Of a DNA stretch of 62,893 nt, positions 52,796 through 61,158 are shown piece after piece (position 1 is the stretch's first letter; each line of letters opens with the position of its first letter). Source of the stretch: Bryobacterales bacterium (GTDB lineage: Bacteria > Acidobacteriota > Terriglobia > Bryobacterales > UBA6623); assembly GCA_028819255.1 (NCBI GenBank), contig JAPPMB010000140.1, forward strand, positions 1 to 62,893, written 5' to 3'. Made by a program: the position numbers and the translations under genes. Under the pieces are notes generated by a model that worked only from the letters and a program-made list of their open reading frames with translations, did not search any database and had not been told where the DNA came from.

Positions 52796-53131
52796 TTATG
52801 GAGGAATTAGTTCCCAATAGATGCTTGTGTTTCTTGTGAAAAGTGCGGTCTTTCTCTTGGTGAATCCTTCGAACAGACCTTCAATCCGGGTCATGCGATC
52901 GCGCAAGTCGGCGATGTCACCATGGAGTGCATTCCACACCACGGTCACCTAGGCGCGCAGCTCATCGATATCCCTGCTGGTAGAACGCTGGCCCTTGACG
53001 ATCAGGCCGCCAAGGCTGATTCCAACGGAAACGAAAGCAATGATCTGGCCGCAACCGTTCACAGCCGCATTATAGCCTGTCTTGCCGACTTGTGAGTCAA
53101 GACAACGGGTTACTTTCCATGAAGCATGAAC
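52796..53131 (-). pseudogene. small membrane-anchored coiled-coil protein with in-frame TAG
   Basis: A short frame starting at ATG 53131 has one transmembrane helix (GCGQIIAFVSVGISLGGLIV) followed by RSTSRDIDELRA, then a TAG at 52949, then in the same frame NALHGDIADLRDRMTRIEGL, a coiled coil, ending at 52796. This matches a common class of small proteins (one helix plus a coiled coil with IDELR/RxxxLE repeats). The TAG replaces a likely CAG. Intact function is doubtful. Confidence 0.55.
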
Positions 53132-53436
53132 CATGTTTCCGGATTTCTGCATCGGACATCGGTCTACACCGTCGCGGCGGGGCGGTCGCCAGTCACTGAT
53201 GCTGCGGTCCGCGGCCGACCGCCGTGTCCCGTGTCTTCCGCGAAGTATAACTGATACCGCGCCCCCTCGTATCTTGCCCGAGTCTCACTGCGACCCAGAG
53301 CGGAAGGGCGCAGCCGCTACGCGCCTGTGAGAGAGGAACCTACTGCCGGAAGGGGCCACTCGCTTCCAATCCACGAATCTTGGGGAAGAGGCTACTGATC
53401 TTCGCTTTTCCGCCGGTACGCGGTCCCCTTCCTCCG
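53132..53436. other. intergenic, no gene seen
   Basis: About 300 bases between the coiled-coil pseudogene and the methyltransferase gene. No RNA, repeat or promoter element stands out. Confidence 0.35.
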
Positions 53437-54057
53437 CTAGAGCTTGATCCAGAGGATCGCCATGAAGACGAGGAAGCCACAAAGCGCAGAGTACTCGCGG
53501 TTCTCCATGTAGAGTCCGGGATCGAATCTTCTTCCCGATCTGTATCCGGGCGCGATCGAGGGCAGGAAGCGCCGCACCCTCAACTCGTATTCCACATAGC
53601 CCGGCAGGATCTTGCGGATGTGGGCTTCCTCCTCCGTGACGACAGGCAGGAACCAGAACACGAAAACCGCGACGATTGCGGCCAGGATCGCCGTGTGATT
53701 CGCGGCAACTCCCAAACCGGCACCAGCCAGCAGGCTTCCGACATACAACGGATTCCTCACATGGGCGTACGGCCCTGACACCGCGAGCTGCTGGTTCTTC
53801 CTCAGGTGCCCAGCCGCCCACGCGCGGACCGCAAGCCCGACCAACCCGATTGGCACGCCGATCTGCAGACTCCCCCGGGTCGGCTGTGCGAGCCAACACG
53901 CGGAAGCACCCAGAAGGATGCTGACGATCACGCGGGATCTGGCGGCGGCCGCGGCCCAGCGCTTGAGGAGCGGAACCCCCGGTCCGTTGCGTTCGCCCTT
54001 GGCCTGCAATTCCCCCTCCTGCCTTGGTCCTGAATGCGGCGGCGGCGGATCGGGCAA
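53437..54057 (-). CDS. isoprenylcysteine carboxyl methyltransferase (ICMT/PEMT)-family protein
   Basis: A 206-residue membrane methyltransferase. Hydrophobic helices occupy about 40-60, 66-86, 107-135 and 185-205. The SAM-binding signature is GPYAHVRNPLYVGSLL followed by TEEEAHIRKILPGYVEYELRVRR-type residues, the Glu and Arg that close the active site. Bacterial members methylate lipids, amines or isoprenoid products; the substrate here is unknown. Divergently arranged with prmC, overlapping its upstream open frame. Confidence 0.82.
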   Translation of the reverse strand: MPDPPPPHSGPRQEGELQAKGERNGPGVPLLKRWAAAAARSRVIVSILLGASACWLAQPTRGSLQIGVPIGLVGLAVRAWAAGHLRKNQQLAVSGPYAHVRNPLYVGSLLAGAGLGVAANHTAILAAIVAVFVFWFLPVVTEEEAHIRKILPGYVEYELRVRRFLPSIAPGYRSGRRFDPGLYMENREYSALCGFLVFMAILWIKL

Positions 54058-54242
54058 GATCCGGTCCGACAGGTGCCGTGCTCGTCTTCAGTCCAGAACA
54101 TCAGGCAGCCATTGACACGTGCAAGCCCTTGACCATCGGGCAGCGGGTCTTCCCCCGCACATCCCAAGACGCTGCCTCGTTGGTCGCCCGCCCAAATCGG
54201 GCCGTCCGACGTAATCTTGAGTCTACCGGTGGGCAATTCCCA

Positions 54243-55091
54243 ATGACCCTGACCGAAGCGCAGGCCGAGGCGGTCCGCATGCTGCGTTCCCGCCGGATCG
54301 ACGTTCCGGACCTGACAGCGCGGGTTCTGCTCGCCCATGTCTTGCAACGCGACCAAGCCTGGCTGGTTTCGCACTCCCTTGACGAACTCGCGGCGGACCG
54401 CCTGGAAGCGCTCCGAACCAGCGTTCGGCAGCGGTGCGACGGAGTCCCGACACAGTACATCCGCGGATTCCAGGAGTTCTACGGTCGAGAGTTCCTCGTC
54501 ACGCCGGACGTGCTGATTCCGCGGCCCGAGACCGAACATCTGGTGGAGGCGGCCCTGGAGCGGCTCCGCCCGGGGCATTCCGTGGCCGACATAGGCACGG
54601 GTTCCGGCGCGGTCGCGATCTCTTTGGCCAAGGAGTCCGTTGGCACGAGGATCTTCGGGTCCGACATCTCGCTGCCCGCCGTGAAGGTCGCGAGGTCGAA
54701 CGCAGGGCGCATGCAGGCCGATGTGTGCCTCTGCGCGGGGGACCTTGCGACCGCCTTCCTGAGCGAGCGATTCGATCTTGTGGTGTCGAACCCTCCGTAT
54801 GTGCCGCTGGACGACGCTCCGGGCATGCAGAGGGAACTGAGCCGCGAGCCTCCCGTCGCCCTGTTCGGCGGCACGGACGGCCTGCAGGTAATCAGGGGCC
54901 TGCTGCGAAGCGTGCCCCGCGTGCTAAAGCCGGGCGGCTGGTTCCTCTGTGAGATCGGATTCAACTCGCGTCCCGGCGTGGAGAGGCTACTCCATCGTTG
55001 TGGCTGGAGCCACCCACAGTTCCTGAGGGACCTCGCAGGGATCGATCGGGTTCTCGTGGTCCGGAAAGCTGCCGAGCCGGTCGCGGAGTAG
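54243..55091 (+). CDS. prmC: peptide chain release factor N5-glutamine methyltransferase PrmC
   Basis: A 282-residue class I methyltransferase. Residues 1-80 are the helical release-factor-binding domain (AEAVRMLRSRRIDVPDLTAR). The SAM site is VADIGTGSGAVAISLA, and the catalytic LVVSNPPYVPLDD holds the NPPY motif for Gln methylation. FYGREFLVTPDVLIPRPETE is a family signature. It methylates the GGQ glutamine of release factors RF1/RF2. The start at 54243 gives a normal length; the open frame to 54024 is extension. No prfA is adjacent. Confidence 0.93.
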   Translation: MTLTEAQAEAVRMLRSRRIDVPDLTARVLLAHVLQRDQAWLVSHSLDELAADRLEALRTSVRQRCDGVPTQYIRGFQEFYGREFLVTPDVLIPRPETEHLVEAALERLRPGHSVADIGTGSGAVAISLAKESVGTRIFGSDISLPAVKVARSNAGRMQADVCLCAGDLATAFLSERFDLVVSNPPYVPLDDAPGMQRELSREPPVALFGGTDGLQVIRGLLRSVPRVLKPGGWFLCEIGFNSRPGVERLLHRCGWSHPQFLRDLAGIDRVLVVRKAAEPVAE

Positions 55092-55292
55092 TCCCTTCGG
55101 GATCCGGGTGCGGCGGGTGCGGACGCGGGCCGCAGAATTCTCCAAGGGTTCATCAAGGCAGGGTCCGAAGACTCGCAACCGGCACTCACTGGCCCGACCC
55201 CGGCCCCGGCCCCTTGGACTTGCGCGCACTCTCCATCCGTCCCGCGCCCCTCGATATAGAATCGTTTGGCCGAAAAGGAGACGACGCTCACA

Positions 55293-56534
55293 GTGAAGAT
55301 CACCAAGGTCGAGGGGCTGCTCATGTCCTGCCCCTTCGAGACACCGATTCCCCTGCCGTTCTACGGCGGATTGCGCACGATCCTCAAGCGCGACGCCATG
55401 CTGATCCGGGTTTCGACGGATTCCGGAATCAAGGGATTCGCGCCGGGACCTGCCCATGTGCGGGCATGCCGCGAGATCAAGGAACTGATTGGGCCCTTCC
55501 TGGAGGGCCGCGACCCGGGAGACTGGCGGGACTTCGGCTTCAAGGCGCCTCTCGAGACGCAGAAGACCTACCATGCCGTGGAGGTCGCCGTCATCGACGC
55601 AGCGGCGAAGGCCGACGGCGCAACCATGTCGGAACTCGTCGGCGGACGCAGGCGGGACCGGATCAAGTGCTACGGCTCGGCCGGCATGTACATGCCCGCC
55701 GAGGGCTACGCGGCCGAGGCGGCGGCCGTCCGGGCGCTGGGATTTCCGGCCTACAAGCTCCGGCCGGCCGCCGGACCCGACGGCGACCTAAGGATCGCGG
55801 AGGCCGTCCGGGAGGCGACGGAACCCGGGTTCGGCATGATGCTGGACTGCCACGGCTGGTGGCGGATGGGAGACAGGAGCTACTCGCCGCGGACGATCCG
55901 GCAGTTGTGCCGGGATCTGGCGCCGGTCTCCCCCTATTGGGTCGAGGAGCCCCTGCCGCCGGACGATCACGAGGGCTACCGAAGACTGCGCGCGAGCCAG
56001 CCTCTCCCGATCGCGTCAGGAGAGCACGAGCCGGACGAGGCCTCGTTCCGCGACCTCGTCGAGTCCGAATGCGTCGACTTCGTTCAGATGGACGTCTGCT
56101 GCCAAGGCGGATTCGCGATGGGGCAGCGGGTGTTCGCCGCCGCTGAGCGGCAGGGAATCCGTTTCGCGTTCCACAGCTGGGGCACGCTTCTGGAGGTGGT
56201 TGCCGCCGCGCAGCTCGGAGTCTGCTGGCCCGAGACCGTGGTCGAGTGGCTCGAGTACCCGCTGCACTCGAACGGCGGCAGGCCCGGAATGTACGAGTTT
56301 CCTGTCGCGGACGAGATCCTGACCGAGCCGTTGCACATTGAAGACGGCTGCCTTGTCATGCCCGACGCCCCCGGCATCGGAGTGGAGATCGACGAGTCCG
56401 CAGTGGATCGGTACCCGTTCATCCCCGGGCCCTGGTCGATTTTTCACATCGACTCTCCGCCCGAGACGCTCGCCGTGGACGGGGACCACAGCGTGCCTTG
56501 GGTCGACGCGGAAGGGGTCCGGTCCGGAGGATGA
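55293..56534 (+). CDS. mandelate racemase/muconate-lactonizing (enolase superfamily) enzyme
   Basis: A 413-residue enzyme starting at GTG 55293 (AAGGAG 11 bases upstream). The N-terminal capping domain is followed by a TIM barrel. Acid/base and metal residues: AYKLRPAA (Lys), MMLDCHGWW (Asp, first metal ligand), YWVEEPLPPDD (Glu), IASGEHEPD (Glu) and FAFHSWGTL (His base). This is the MR subgroup arrangement. It is likely a sugar-acid dehydratase or racemase; the exact substrate cannot be told. It stands alone between prmC and rpsU. Confidence 0.87.
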   Translation: MKITKVEGLLMSCPFETPIPLPFYGGLRTILKRDAMLIRVSTDSGIKGFAPGPAHVRACREIKELIGPFLEGRDPGDWRDFGFKAPLETQKTYHAVEVAVIDAAAKADGATMSELVGGRRRDRIKCYGSAGMYMPAEGYAAEAAAVRALGFPAYKLRPAAGPDGDLRIAEAVREATEPGFGMMLDCHGWWRMGDRSYSPRTIRQLCRDLAPVSPYWVEEPLPPDDHEGYRRLRASQPLPIASGEHEPDEASFRDLVESECVDFVQMDVCCQGGFAMGQRVFAAAERQGIRFAFHSWGTLLEVVAAAQLGVCWPETVVEWLEYPLHSNGGRPGMYEFPVADEILTEPLHIEDGCLVMPDAPGIGVEIDESAVDRYPFIPGPWSIFHIDSPPETLAVDGDHSVPWVDAEGVRSGG

Positions 56535-56582
56535 GGACGCGCGGAGCGTGGCGGCATCCGTTCCCGGACCCCGCCTCGCCGG

Positions 56583-56783
56583 CTAGCGGTCCCGACGCAT
56601 GCGGGCCCGCTTGCGAAGCCTCTTGCGGGCGAGTGCCTGCTTGAGGCGCCTCTTCTCCCCCGGCTTCATGTAGTAGGAGTGCCGCTTTACATCCTTGATG
56701 ATGTCCTGCTGCTGCACCTTTCGCTTGAAGCGGCGCAACGCGACATCCAGCGGCTCGCCTTCGGTGACGTGAACTTCAGCCAT
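56583..56783 (-). CDS. rpsU: 30S ribosomal protein bS21
   Basis: A 66-residue basic protein (MAEVHVTEGEPLDVALRRFK) ending in a run of Arg/Lys. The ATG at 56783 has GGGAGG upstream. It is a late-assembling small-subunit protein near the mRNA exit that helps initiation. The preceding open frame to 56873 is extension. Confidence 0.94.
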   Translation of the reverse strand: MAEVHVTEGEPLDVALRRFKRKVQQQDIIKDVKRHSYYMKPGEKRRLKQALARKRLRKRARMRRDR

Positions 56784-56950
56784 ATTCCGATCACACCTCC
56801 CTTCCGGGAAAGGTTCGCCTTGGCAGGCAGGCGCCCAGACGGCTCCGGCCCGCCAAGTATCATCATAGGTCACGTCGTCCCGCGCGAAGCGGTGCCGGCC
56901 TCTGCCGCCTTGGCCGGAGTGATGGCCAGGACCACTTGGAGGGAGTTCCC

Positions 56951-57880
56951 ATGGTTCGGATCACGGAACAGCAGGTGTCTGAGAGCGTCTCCATGGCTGA
57001 GGCCATGAAGCTGGTCGAGCGGGTGCTGATCCGCTTCAGTGAGGGAAAGGCTGAGAATCATCCCCGCCGCAGGGTCGTCATGGACTCCGGCACCTGGCTG
57101 CACTACATGGCCGGCGGCGACAACGAGAGCGGTCTTGTCGGCATCAAGGTCTACGCCTCGAACCCGGCCTTCGGCGCCCCGGACTTCGTCTTCCTGCTGT
57201 TCGACGCAAAGACCGCCGAGCTGCTCGCCTCGATCGACGCGAATGTCCTAGGACAGATTCGCACGGGCGCTGCCAGCGGCGTGGCCACAGACTGGCTGGC
57301 CCGCGACGACGCCACGCGGCTGGCATTGTTCGGAAGCGGCTTTCAGGCTGAGACCCAGCTTGAGGCGGTCGCCTGCGCGCGGGACCTCGAGTCCGTGCGC
57401 GTCTACAGCCGCAAACCGGAGCGGCGCGAATCCTTCGCGCGCCGCATGAGCGAGAAGCTTGGCCTGGACATCGCCGCCGCGGATTCTCCCGAACAGGCGC
57501 TGGAAGGGGCCGACATCGTCACCACCATCACCAGCTCTCGCGACCCGGTGTTCCCGGGCAGCCTCCTCCAGCCCGGGACCCACGTCAACGCCGCCGGCAG
57601 CAACCACAGGATGCGGCGCGAGATCGACGTCGACGCGGTGAGAAAGGCCTCGCTCATTTTTGTGGACTCGCTGGAACAGGCCCGCATGGAGTCCGGCGAC
57701 CTGTTGAACGCCGCCGCAGGGGGCGTCCTTGAGTGGGAAGCCGTCCGAGAGCTGGGCGACATGATGAACGGCCTGTGTCCCGGACGGGCGTCGGACGACC
57801 AGATCACCCTCTTCGAGTCGCAGGGAGTCGCGATCGAGGATGTCGCAATGGCGGAGCACATCTTCCAGGCGTGCAGATAG
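56951..57880 (+). CDS. ornithine cyclodeaminase / mu-crystallin family protein
   Basis: A 309-residue NAD(P)-binding protein. ATG 56951 follows TGGAGGGAG. Residues in the substrate domain are PRRRVVMDSGTWLHYMAGG and VGIKVYASNP; the Rossmann motif is LALFGSGFQAETQL, and AAGSNHRMRREIDVD is a family landmark. It could be an ornithine cyclodeaminase, alanine dehydrogenase or ketimine reductase; the family does not separate these by sequence easily. Divergent from rpsU. Confidence 0.87.
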   Translation: MVRITEQQVSESVSMAEAMKLVERVLIRFSEGKAENHPRRRVVMDSGTWLHYMAGGDNESGLVGIKVYASNPAFGAPDFVFLLFDAKTAELLASIDANVLGQIRTGAASGVATDWLARDDATRLALFGSGFQAETQLEAVACARDLESVRVYSRKPERRESFARRMSEKLGLDIAAADSPEQALEGADIVTTITSSRDPVFPGSLLQPGTHVNAAGSNHRMRREIDVDAVRKASLIFVDSLEQARMESGDLLNAAAGGVLEWEAVRELGDMMNGLCPGRASDDQITLFESQGVAIEDVAMAEHIFQACR

Positions 57881-57888
57881 CGGGTACG

Positions 57889-58242
57889 ATGGGGCGCATG
57901 AGGCGCACCGTCGTCACGGTTTCCGTAGCGCTGCTGGCCGTCGCCGCGACGGCTGCGGCCCAGGTCCGGTGGGATCCGCCGGAAGGCATCGACTGGCGTG
58001 CCGCCACGATCTACAGCGAGGGAACCCGGCTGGCCGCCGAGGTCTTCTCGCTCGAGGCCAACTCCGGCGACAGGCTCCCGTGCGTCCTCATGGCCCACGG
58101 CTGGGGCGGAACCGTCCGGGGCCTTCGCCGAGACGCCGTGGTCTTCGCTCGCGAGGGCTACCTTGCCGTCGCGTTCGACTATCGTGGATGGGGCAGGCCC
58201 GACTTCTCCGCATTAACTCTATTTAGATTCAATGAGTTATGA
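57889..58242 (+). pseudogene. secreted alpha/beta hydrolase, truncated at the accessory boundary
   Basis: The N-terminal part of an exported alpha/beta hydrolase: signal peptide RRTVVTVSVALLAVAATAAA, then LPCVLMAHGWGGTVRGLR (oxyanion-hole HGWGG), and VAFDYRGWGRPDF. Homology ends near 58208, where the sequence changes abruptly to AT-rich DNA. The frame stops at 58242. The nucleophile elbow and catalytic triad are missing, so this is a 5' fragment. The start is 57889 or 57898. It follows the ornithine-cyclodeaminase-like gene by eight bases. Confidence 0.72.
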
Positions 58243-58362
58243 CCAATTTCGGGACTATCCCGGAGCACCCCCTGTCCCACACAACGTTTTTCGCGGATTG
58301 GCCCTAAATTCGCGTTTCGTGACGGCCTCGGAGCGTCGCGGCCACGCCCGGTATCGCGCTCT

Positions 58363-58378
58363 CCACAACCGGTTGTGG
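58363..58378. promoter_or_regulatory. perfect 16-bp palindrome
   Basis: CCACAACCGGTTGTGG, extended to CTC...GGGGAG on the outside, about 32 bases before the start of the small membrane gene at 58410. It could be an operator or a small hairpin terminator. Confidence 0.35.
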
Positions 58379-58409
58379 GGAGCCGTCGCCATTCGCTCCG
58401 TGAGGAATC

Positions 58410-58667
58410 GTGTTTGGTGCTCTTTCCGCCGTGCTCGAATTGCTTCAAGACCTAGGTATTGGTGGTCTAGGAATCGTCATCTACGTGGCAATCGCAACCG
58501 TCGCGTGCTTGGCGTACGTCGGCCTGTACCATTTGGGCACGAGGCTGTGGGGGCGTGGGGGTTCATTCTATCGAGGGCTGTCCGTTCTATCGTTTACCGC
58601 TATCGTGCCCCCCGGACTGATTGCCGTCTACTTGCTGTCTACGATTGTCTGCCTGCATCGCTTCTGA
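58410..58667 (+). CDS. small two-helix membrane protein, unknown
   Basis: An 85-residue protein from GTG 58410 with two predicted membrane helices (GIGGLGIVIYVAIATVACLA and LSFTAIVPPGLIAVYLLST). No family recognised. It lies at the start of the lower-GC accessory segment just after the truncated hydrolase. Confidence 0.45.
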   Translation: MFGALSAVLELLQDLGIGGLGIVIYVAIATVACLAYVGLYHLGTRLWGRGGSFYRGLSVLSFTAIVPPGLIAVYLLSTIVCLHRF

Positions 58668-58813
58668 CGCTGTCTAACTGACCCATCCGGCTCGGCTTGA
58701 GCTCAGCAGTTTCGTCCGGCCCTCTGCACAAGCGGCACGTTTTCGGGAGTAGCAGAGGCTCCCCGAGCCGTCCGCCTGTGGCTCACTCGTACTGATATGC
58801 TGGCGCGAAGGAT

Positions 58814-59164
58814 ATGGCAGATTCAGAGAATCAAAAGAGACCCCCGGTGCTAGCAGGATTGTTAACCGGACTCATCAGCTCAACGTCTGGAACATGGATT
58901 CTGATGGCCCAACTCAGGCGGTTCACCTCCACCGGGTCGTGGATGCTCGCCTTTGGGCTTAGCCTCTACGGAATCTCTAGGTTCGCGGAGAATTCGGGCG
59001 CACTGGCAAGTGTCGGTATTCCGGGACTCGTCGTGTTGTTGGTGTTCGTAATGGCCATCGCGGCAGTAAGCTTTGGCGCATTCCTGTGGATCGGTTCCCG
59101 ACAATTCAAGGGCGAAATAGGCAACGAGGAGAAAGGACTTTCCTCTCAGCCGCACACCAAGTAG
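58814..59164 (+). CDS. small three-helix membrane protein, unknown
   Basis: A 116-residue protein starting MADSENQKRPPVLAGLLTGL. Hydrophobic stretches occur around 13-30, 42-58 and 68-94, and the tail is polar (NEEKGLSSQPHTK). It is unrelated by eye to the two-helix protein upstream. It has a plausible start, with AAGGAT upstream. No functional call. Confidence 0.5.
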   Translation: MADSENQKRPPVLAGLLTGLISSTSGTWILMAQLRRFTSTGSWMLAFGLSLYGISRFAENSGALASVGIPGLVVLLVFVMAIAAVSFGAFLWIGSRQFKGEIGNEEKGLSSQPHTK

Positions 59165-59454
59165 GGTGAGGGTCCATCCTCGCCCTGATGGCATCCAGAT
59201 AGGTCAGGGTCGTATTCACTGGTCTGCTCCATACACCGGAACCGGATCAGGCCGGGGTGGGTTGCCCCATGGCGCATTCTCCCAGTCGGGAGGGTCCGGC
59301 AGTATCTCGGGGTAGTCGCAATGGAGGCCCGGCCTGCCAGCTTTCCGCATCTCGGACAGTGCCTCGGGCAGGAGATATCCGAGTCTTGCGCGCCTGCCTG
59401 TCCCGGCCTTGCTGCAGGGTGCCATGGACGGCCTCTGATGGAGCGAGCGTCCCA

Positions 59455-59665
59455 TCACCCCTCCGTGAGACCAGACACCCGCTCCTCCTTGTCCTTGTCG
59501 AATCCGGCCCCTACCAGTGAGTGGTAAGCTCGCGCCCGCCCTGAGATGTCGCCAGCTCGAAGCTCGCCCCATTCAAGCGTGACGGGCGTCTCCAGCTTGG
59601 CGGTCAGCTCGGCTGCCACAAGCCGCCCGAGCGGAGCGACCGTGCTGAACAGGAACCGGCGGTAG
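59455..59665 (-). pseudogene. phage portal protein C-terminal fragment (probable)
   Basis: Minus-strand frame ending at 59455: FLFSTVAPLGRLVAAELTAK, then ETPVTLEWGELRAGDISGRA and RARAYHSLVGAGF. This resembles the C-terminal part of phage portal proteins (LxPLxRxVxxELSxKLxTPVxLxxxELxASDIxGRARAFxSLVxxG). The rest is cut off at an IS110 terminus near 59665. Another open frame (59216 to about 59450) continues beyond its stop without recognisable homology. It is a prophage relic. Confidence 0.5.
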
Positions 59666-60400
59666 CTTCCGTGTTGGATGTCAATCAGATTTCCTGGTAA
59701 GAAGGCCTGGGTAGGGCGATCTTGGGGCAGTTCGAGCCGAACGGCGAGCTGCGTTCCGGGGCCTGGTGTCGGGGGGCTCACGCGGCCGCCTGCAGGGCTG
59801 TGGAGGGAGGTTCGGCCTGCCAGAGGCGGTCTTCGCGCAGCAGGGTGTTGAGCAGGCAGGCGAGCCTGCGCATGACGGCCACCATGGCCACCTTGTGGGG
59901 CTTGCCGCGGGCGGTCAGACGCCAGTAGCGCGCCTTCGAGTCGGACTCCCAGCGGACCGCGGAGAGGGCCGCCATGTAGAGCACCCGCCGGGGATGGGCG
60001 CGCCCGCCGCGGATGCGGCGGCTGCCCGCGTACTGTCCGGAGTCGCGGTCGTAGGGGGCCAGTCCCAGCAGCGAAGCCGCCTGGCGGCGGCCGAGCGTGC
60101 CGGACTCGGGCATGTCGGCGCACAGGCAGGCAGCCGTGAGAGGACCGCAGCCGGGGACGGACCCGATGATGTCGGCGCGGCGGGAGAGGACGGCGTCGGC
60201 GGCGATGCACTCCAGCATGCGCTGCCGGCAGGCGGCGATGCCGGCCTGGAGGGCGTCGAGCGTCGCGTCGGCGCACCGGGCGGTCTCAGGATCGAGTTCG
60301 CCACAGAGCTTGCGGAGGGCCCCGAGCTGGTCGAGGAGCTTGCGGCGGAGAGCGAGCAAGTCGCTGAGCTGCGGGAGGTTGCAATGCTGGTTTCCTTTCG
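59665..60400 (-). mobile_element. IS110-family element remnant with transposase C-terminal domain
   Basis: Minus-strand transposase frame 59778-60359 (193 codons): helical linker SRRADIIGSVPGCGPLTAAC, then SLLGLAPYDRDSGQYAGSRR, RRVLYMAALSAVRW and VAVMRRLACLLNTLLRED. This is the transposase_20 (IS116/IS110/IS902) domain with the conserved Ser nucleophile region. The DEDD N-terminal domain is absent. The 3' end to about 59665 matches the remnant at 21438. Confidence 0.75.
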
Positions 60401-60489
60401 CTGCGGAGGATGGATGGGCAGGATCCGGAAGCGTTGGACACGGCCCATCGGCCCTCCCGCCGCCTCGAGGTTCCTACACAGCATTTATG

Positions 60490-60666
60490 TAACTCCCGCT
60501 CCCCCCGCACCACCACCACGTCCCGCATCTGGCACGTCTGCCGGATCAGATCCCGCGCCCGCTCCGCCACCGCCCCCCGCAGAACTTTGTAGCGGTACTT
60601 CGTGATCCACACCATGTGGTACTTGATGTCATACTTCGCGTGCGCACTCGTCCGGTACTCTGCCAT
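60490..60666 (-). mobile_element. tnpA: IS200/IS605 TnpA remnant (N-terminal 60 residues)
   Basis: Frame from ATG 60666: MAEYRTSAHAKYDIKYHMVW, ITKYRYKVLRG and QMRDVVVVRG. This is the start of TnpA Y1 transposases. The HUH motif and the catalytic Tyr are missing because the sequence changes at about 60500, just where the IS110 remnant begins. It is inactive. Confidence 0.75.
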
Positions 60667-60714
60667 CCCCACAGTCTAGGCCCGCCCTCCCACCCAGCCC
60701 TCTGCTGGAAGCGG

Positions 60715-60731
60715 ACCGACTGAAAGTCGGT
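60715..60731. repeat. IS200/IS605 end hairpin
   Basis: ACCGACT-GAA-AGTCGGT forms a small stem, followed by GGTTTTAGACC. This is the typical subterminal hairpin of IS200/IS605 left ends, 50 bases upstream of the tnpA remnant start. Confidence 0.6.
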
Positions 60732-60922
60732 GGTTTTAGACCAGTCACATGGAAATAAGCTTCACGCACAATCGAGGGACTACGCTCGAGCGGTGGCCGG
60801 AGGGTCTTTGTAGGCGCAGCTTGACCGTCGTGGGGCACTGCTCCACGCGTGTCCTTGCTCTGTGTGCGCGGCCCGCTCGCCCACTCCAGCTGGGCGGGCG
60901 CGGAATGGCCCCCTCCAGCCCC

Positions 60923-61078
60923 CTACCGTGGCAGCAGAAGTCGCTCCACGGCCTCGTCCCGGTTCCCGTTGTAGTGCCTAATCGCGTCCGGCACCGTCTC
61001 GCCCGGCGGCCGGGTCAGGATCAGGGCCAGTACCAGGTTGGTGTTGTAGTCCACATCATGAGGGGAAAAGGGCACAGA
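60923..61078 (-). pseudogene. unidentified C-terminal coding fragment
   Basis: A minus-strand frame of about 50 codons reads VPFSPHDVDYNTNLVLALIL, then TRPPGETVPDAIRHYNGNRDE-like residues, to a TAG at 60923. A TAA in the same frame lies just upstream of 61078. Composition is protein-like (helical, amphipathic) but no family is recognised. It is probably a gene end stranded by rearrangement. Confidence 0.35.
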
Positions 61079-61158
61079 AATGCCTTCTTTGACTTAGATA
61101 CGCCGTAATAGGATCAGGTTCAAATCGATGCATGTACTGCCATATACGAATCAAATCA

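Noticed and set aside
61085..61125. GGTTCAAATCGATGC resembling a tRNA T-arm
   Set aside because: The bases around it do not form a T stem and no acceptor, D or anticodon arms can be built.
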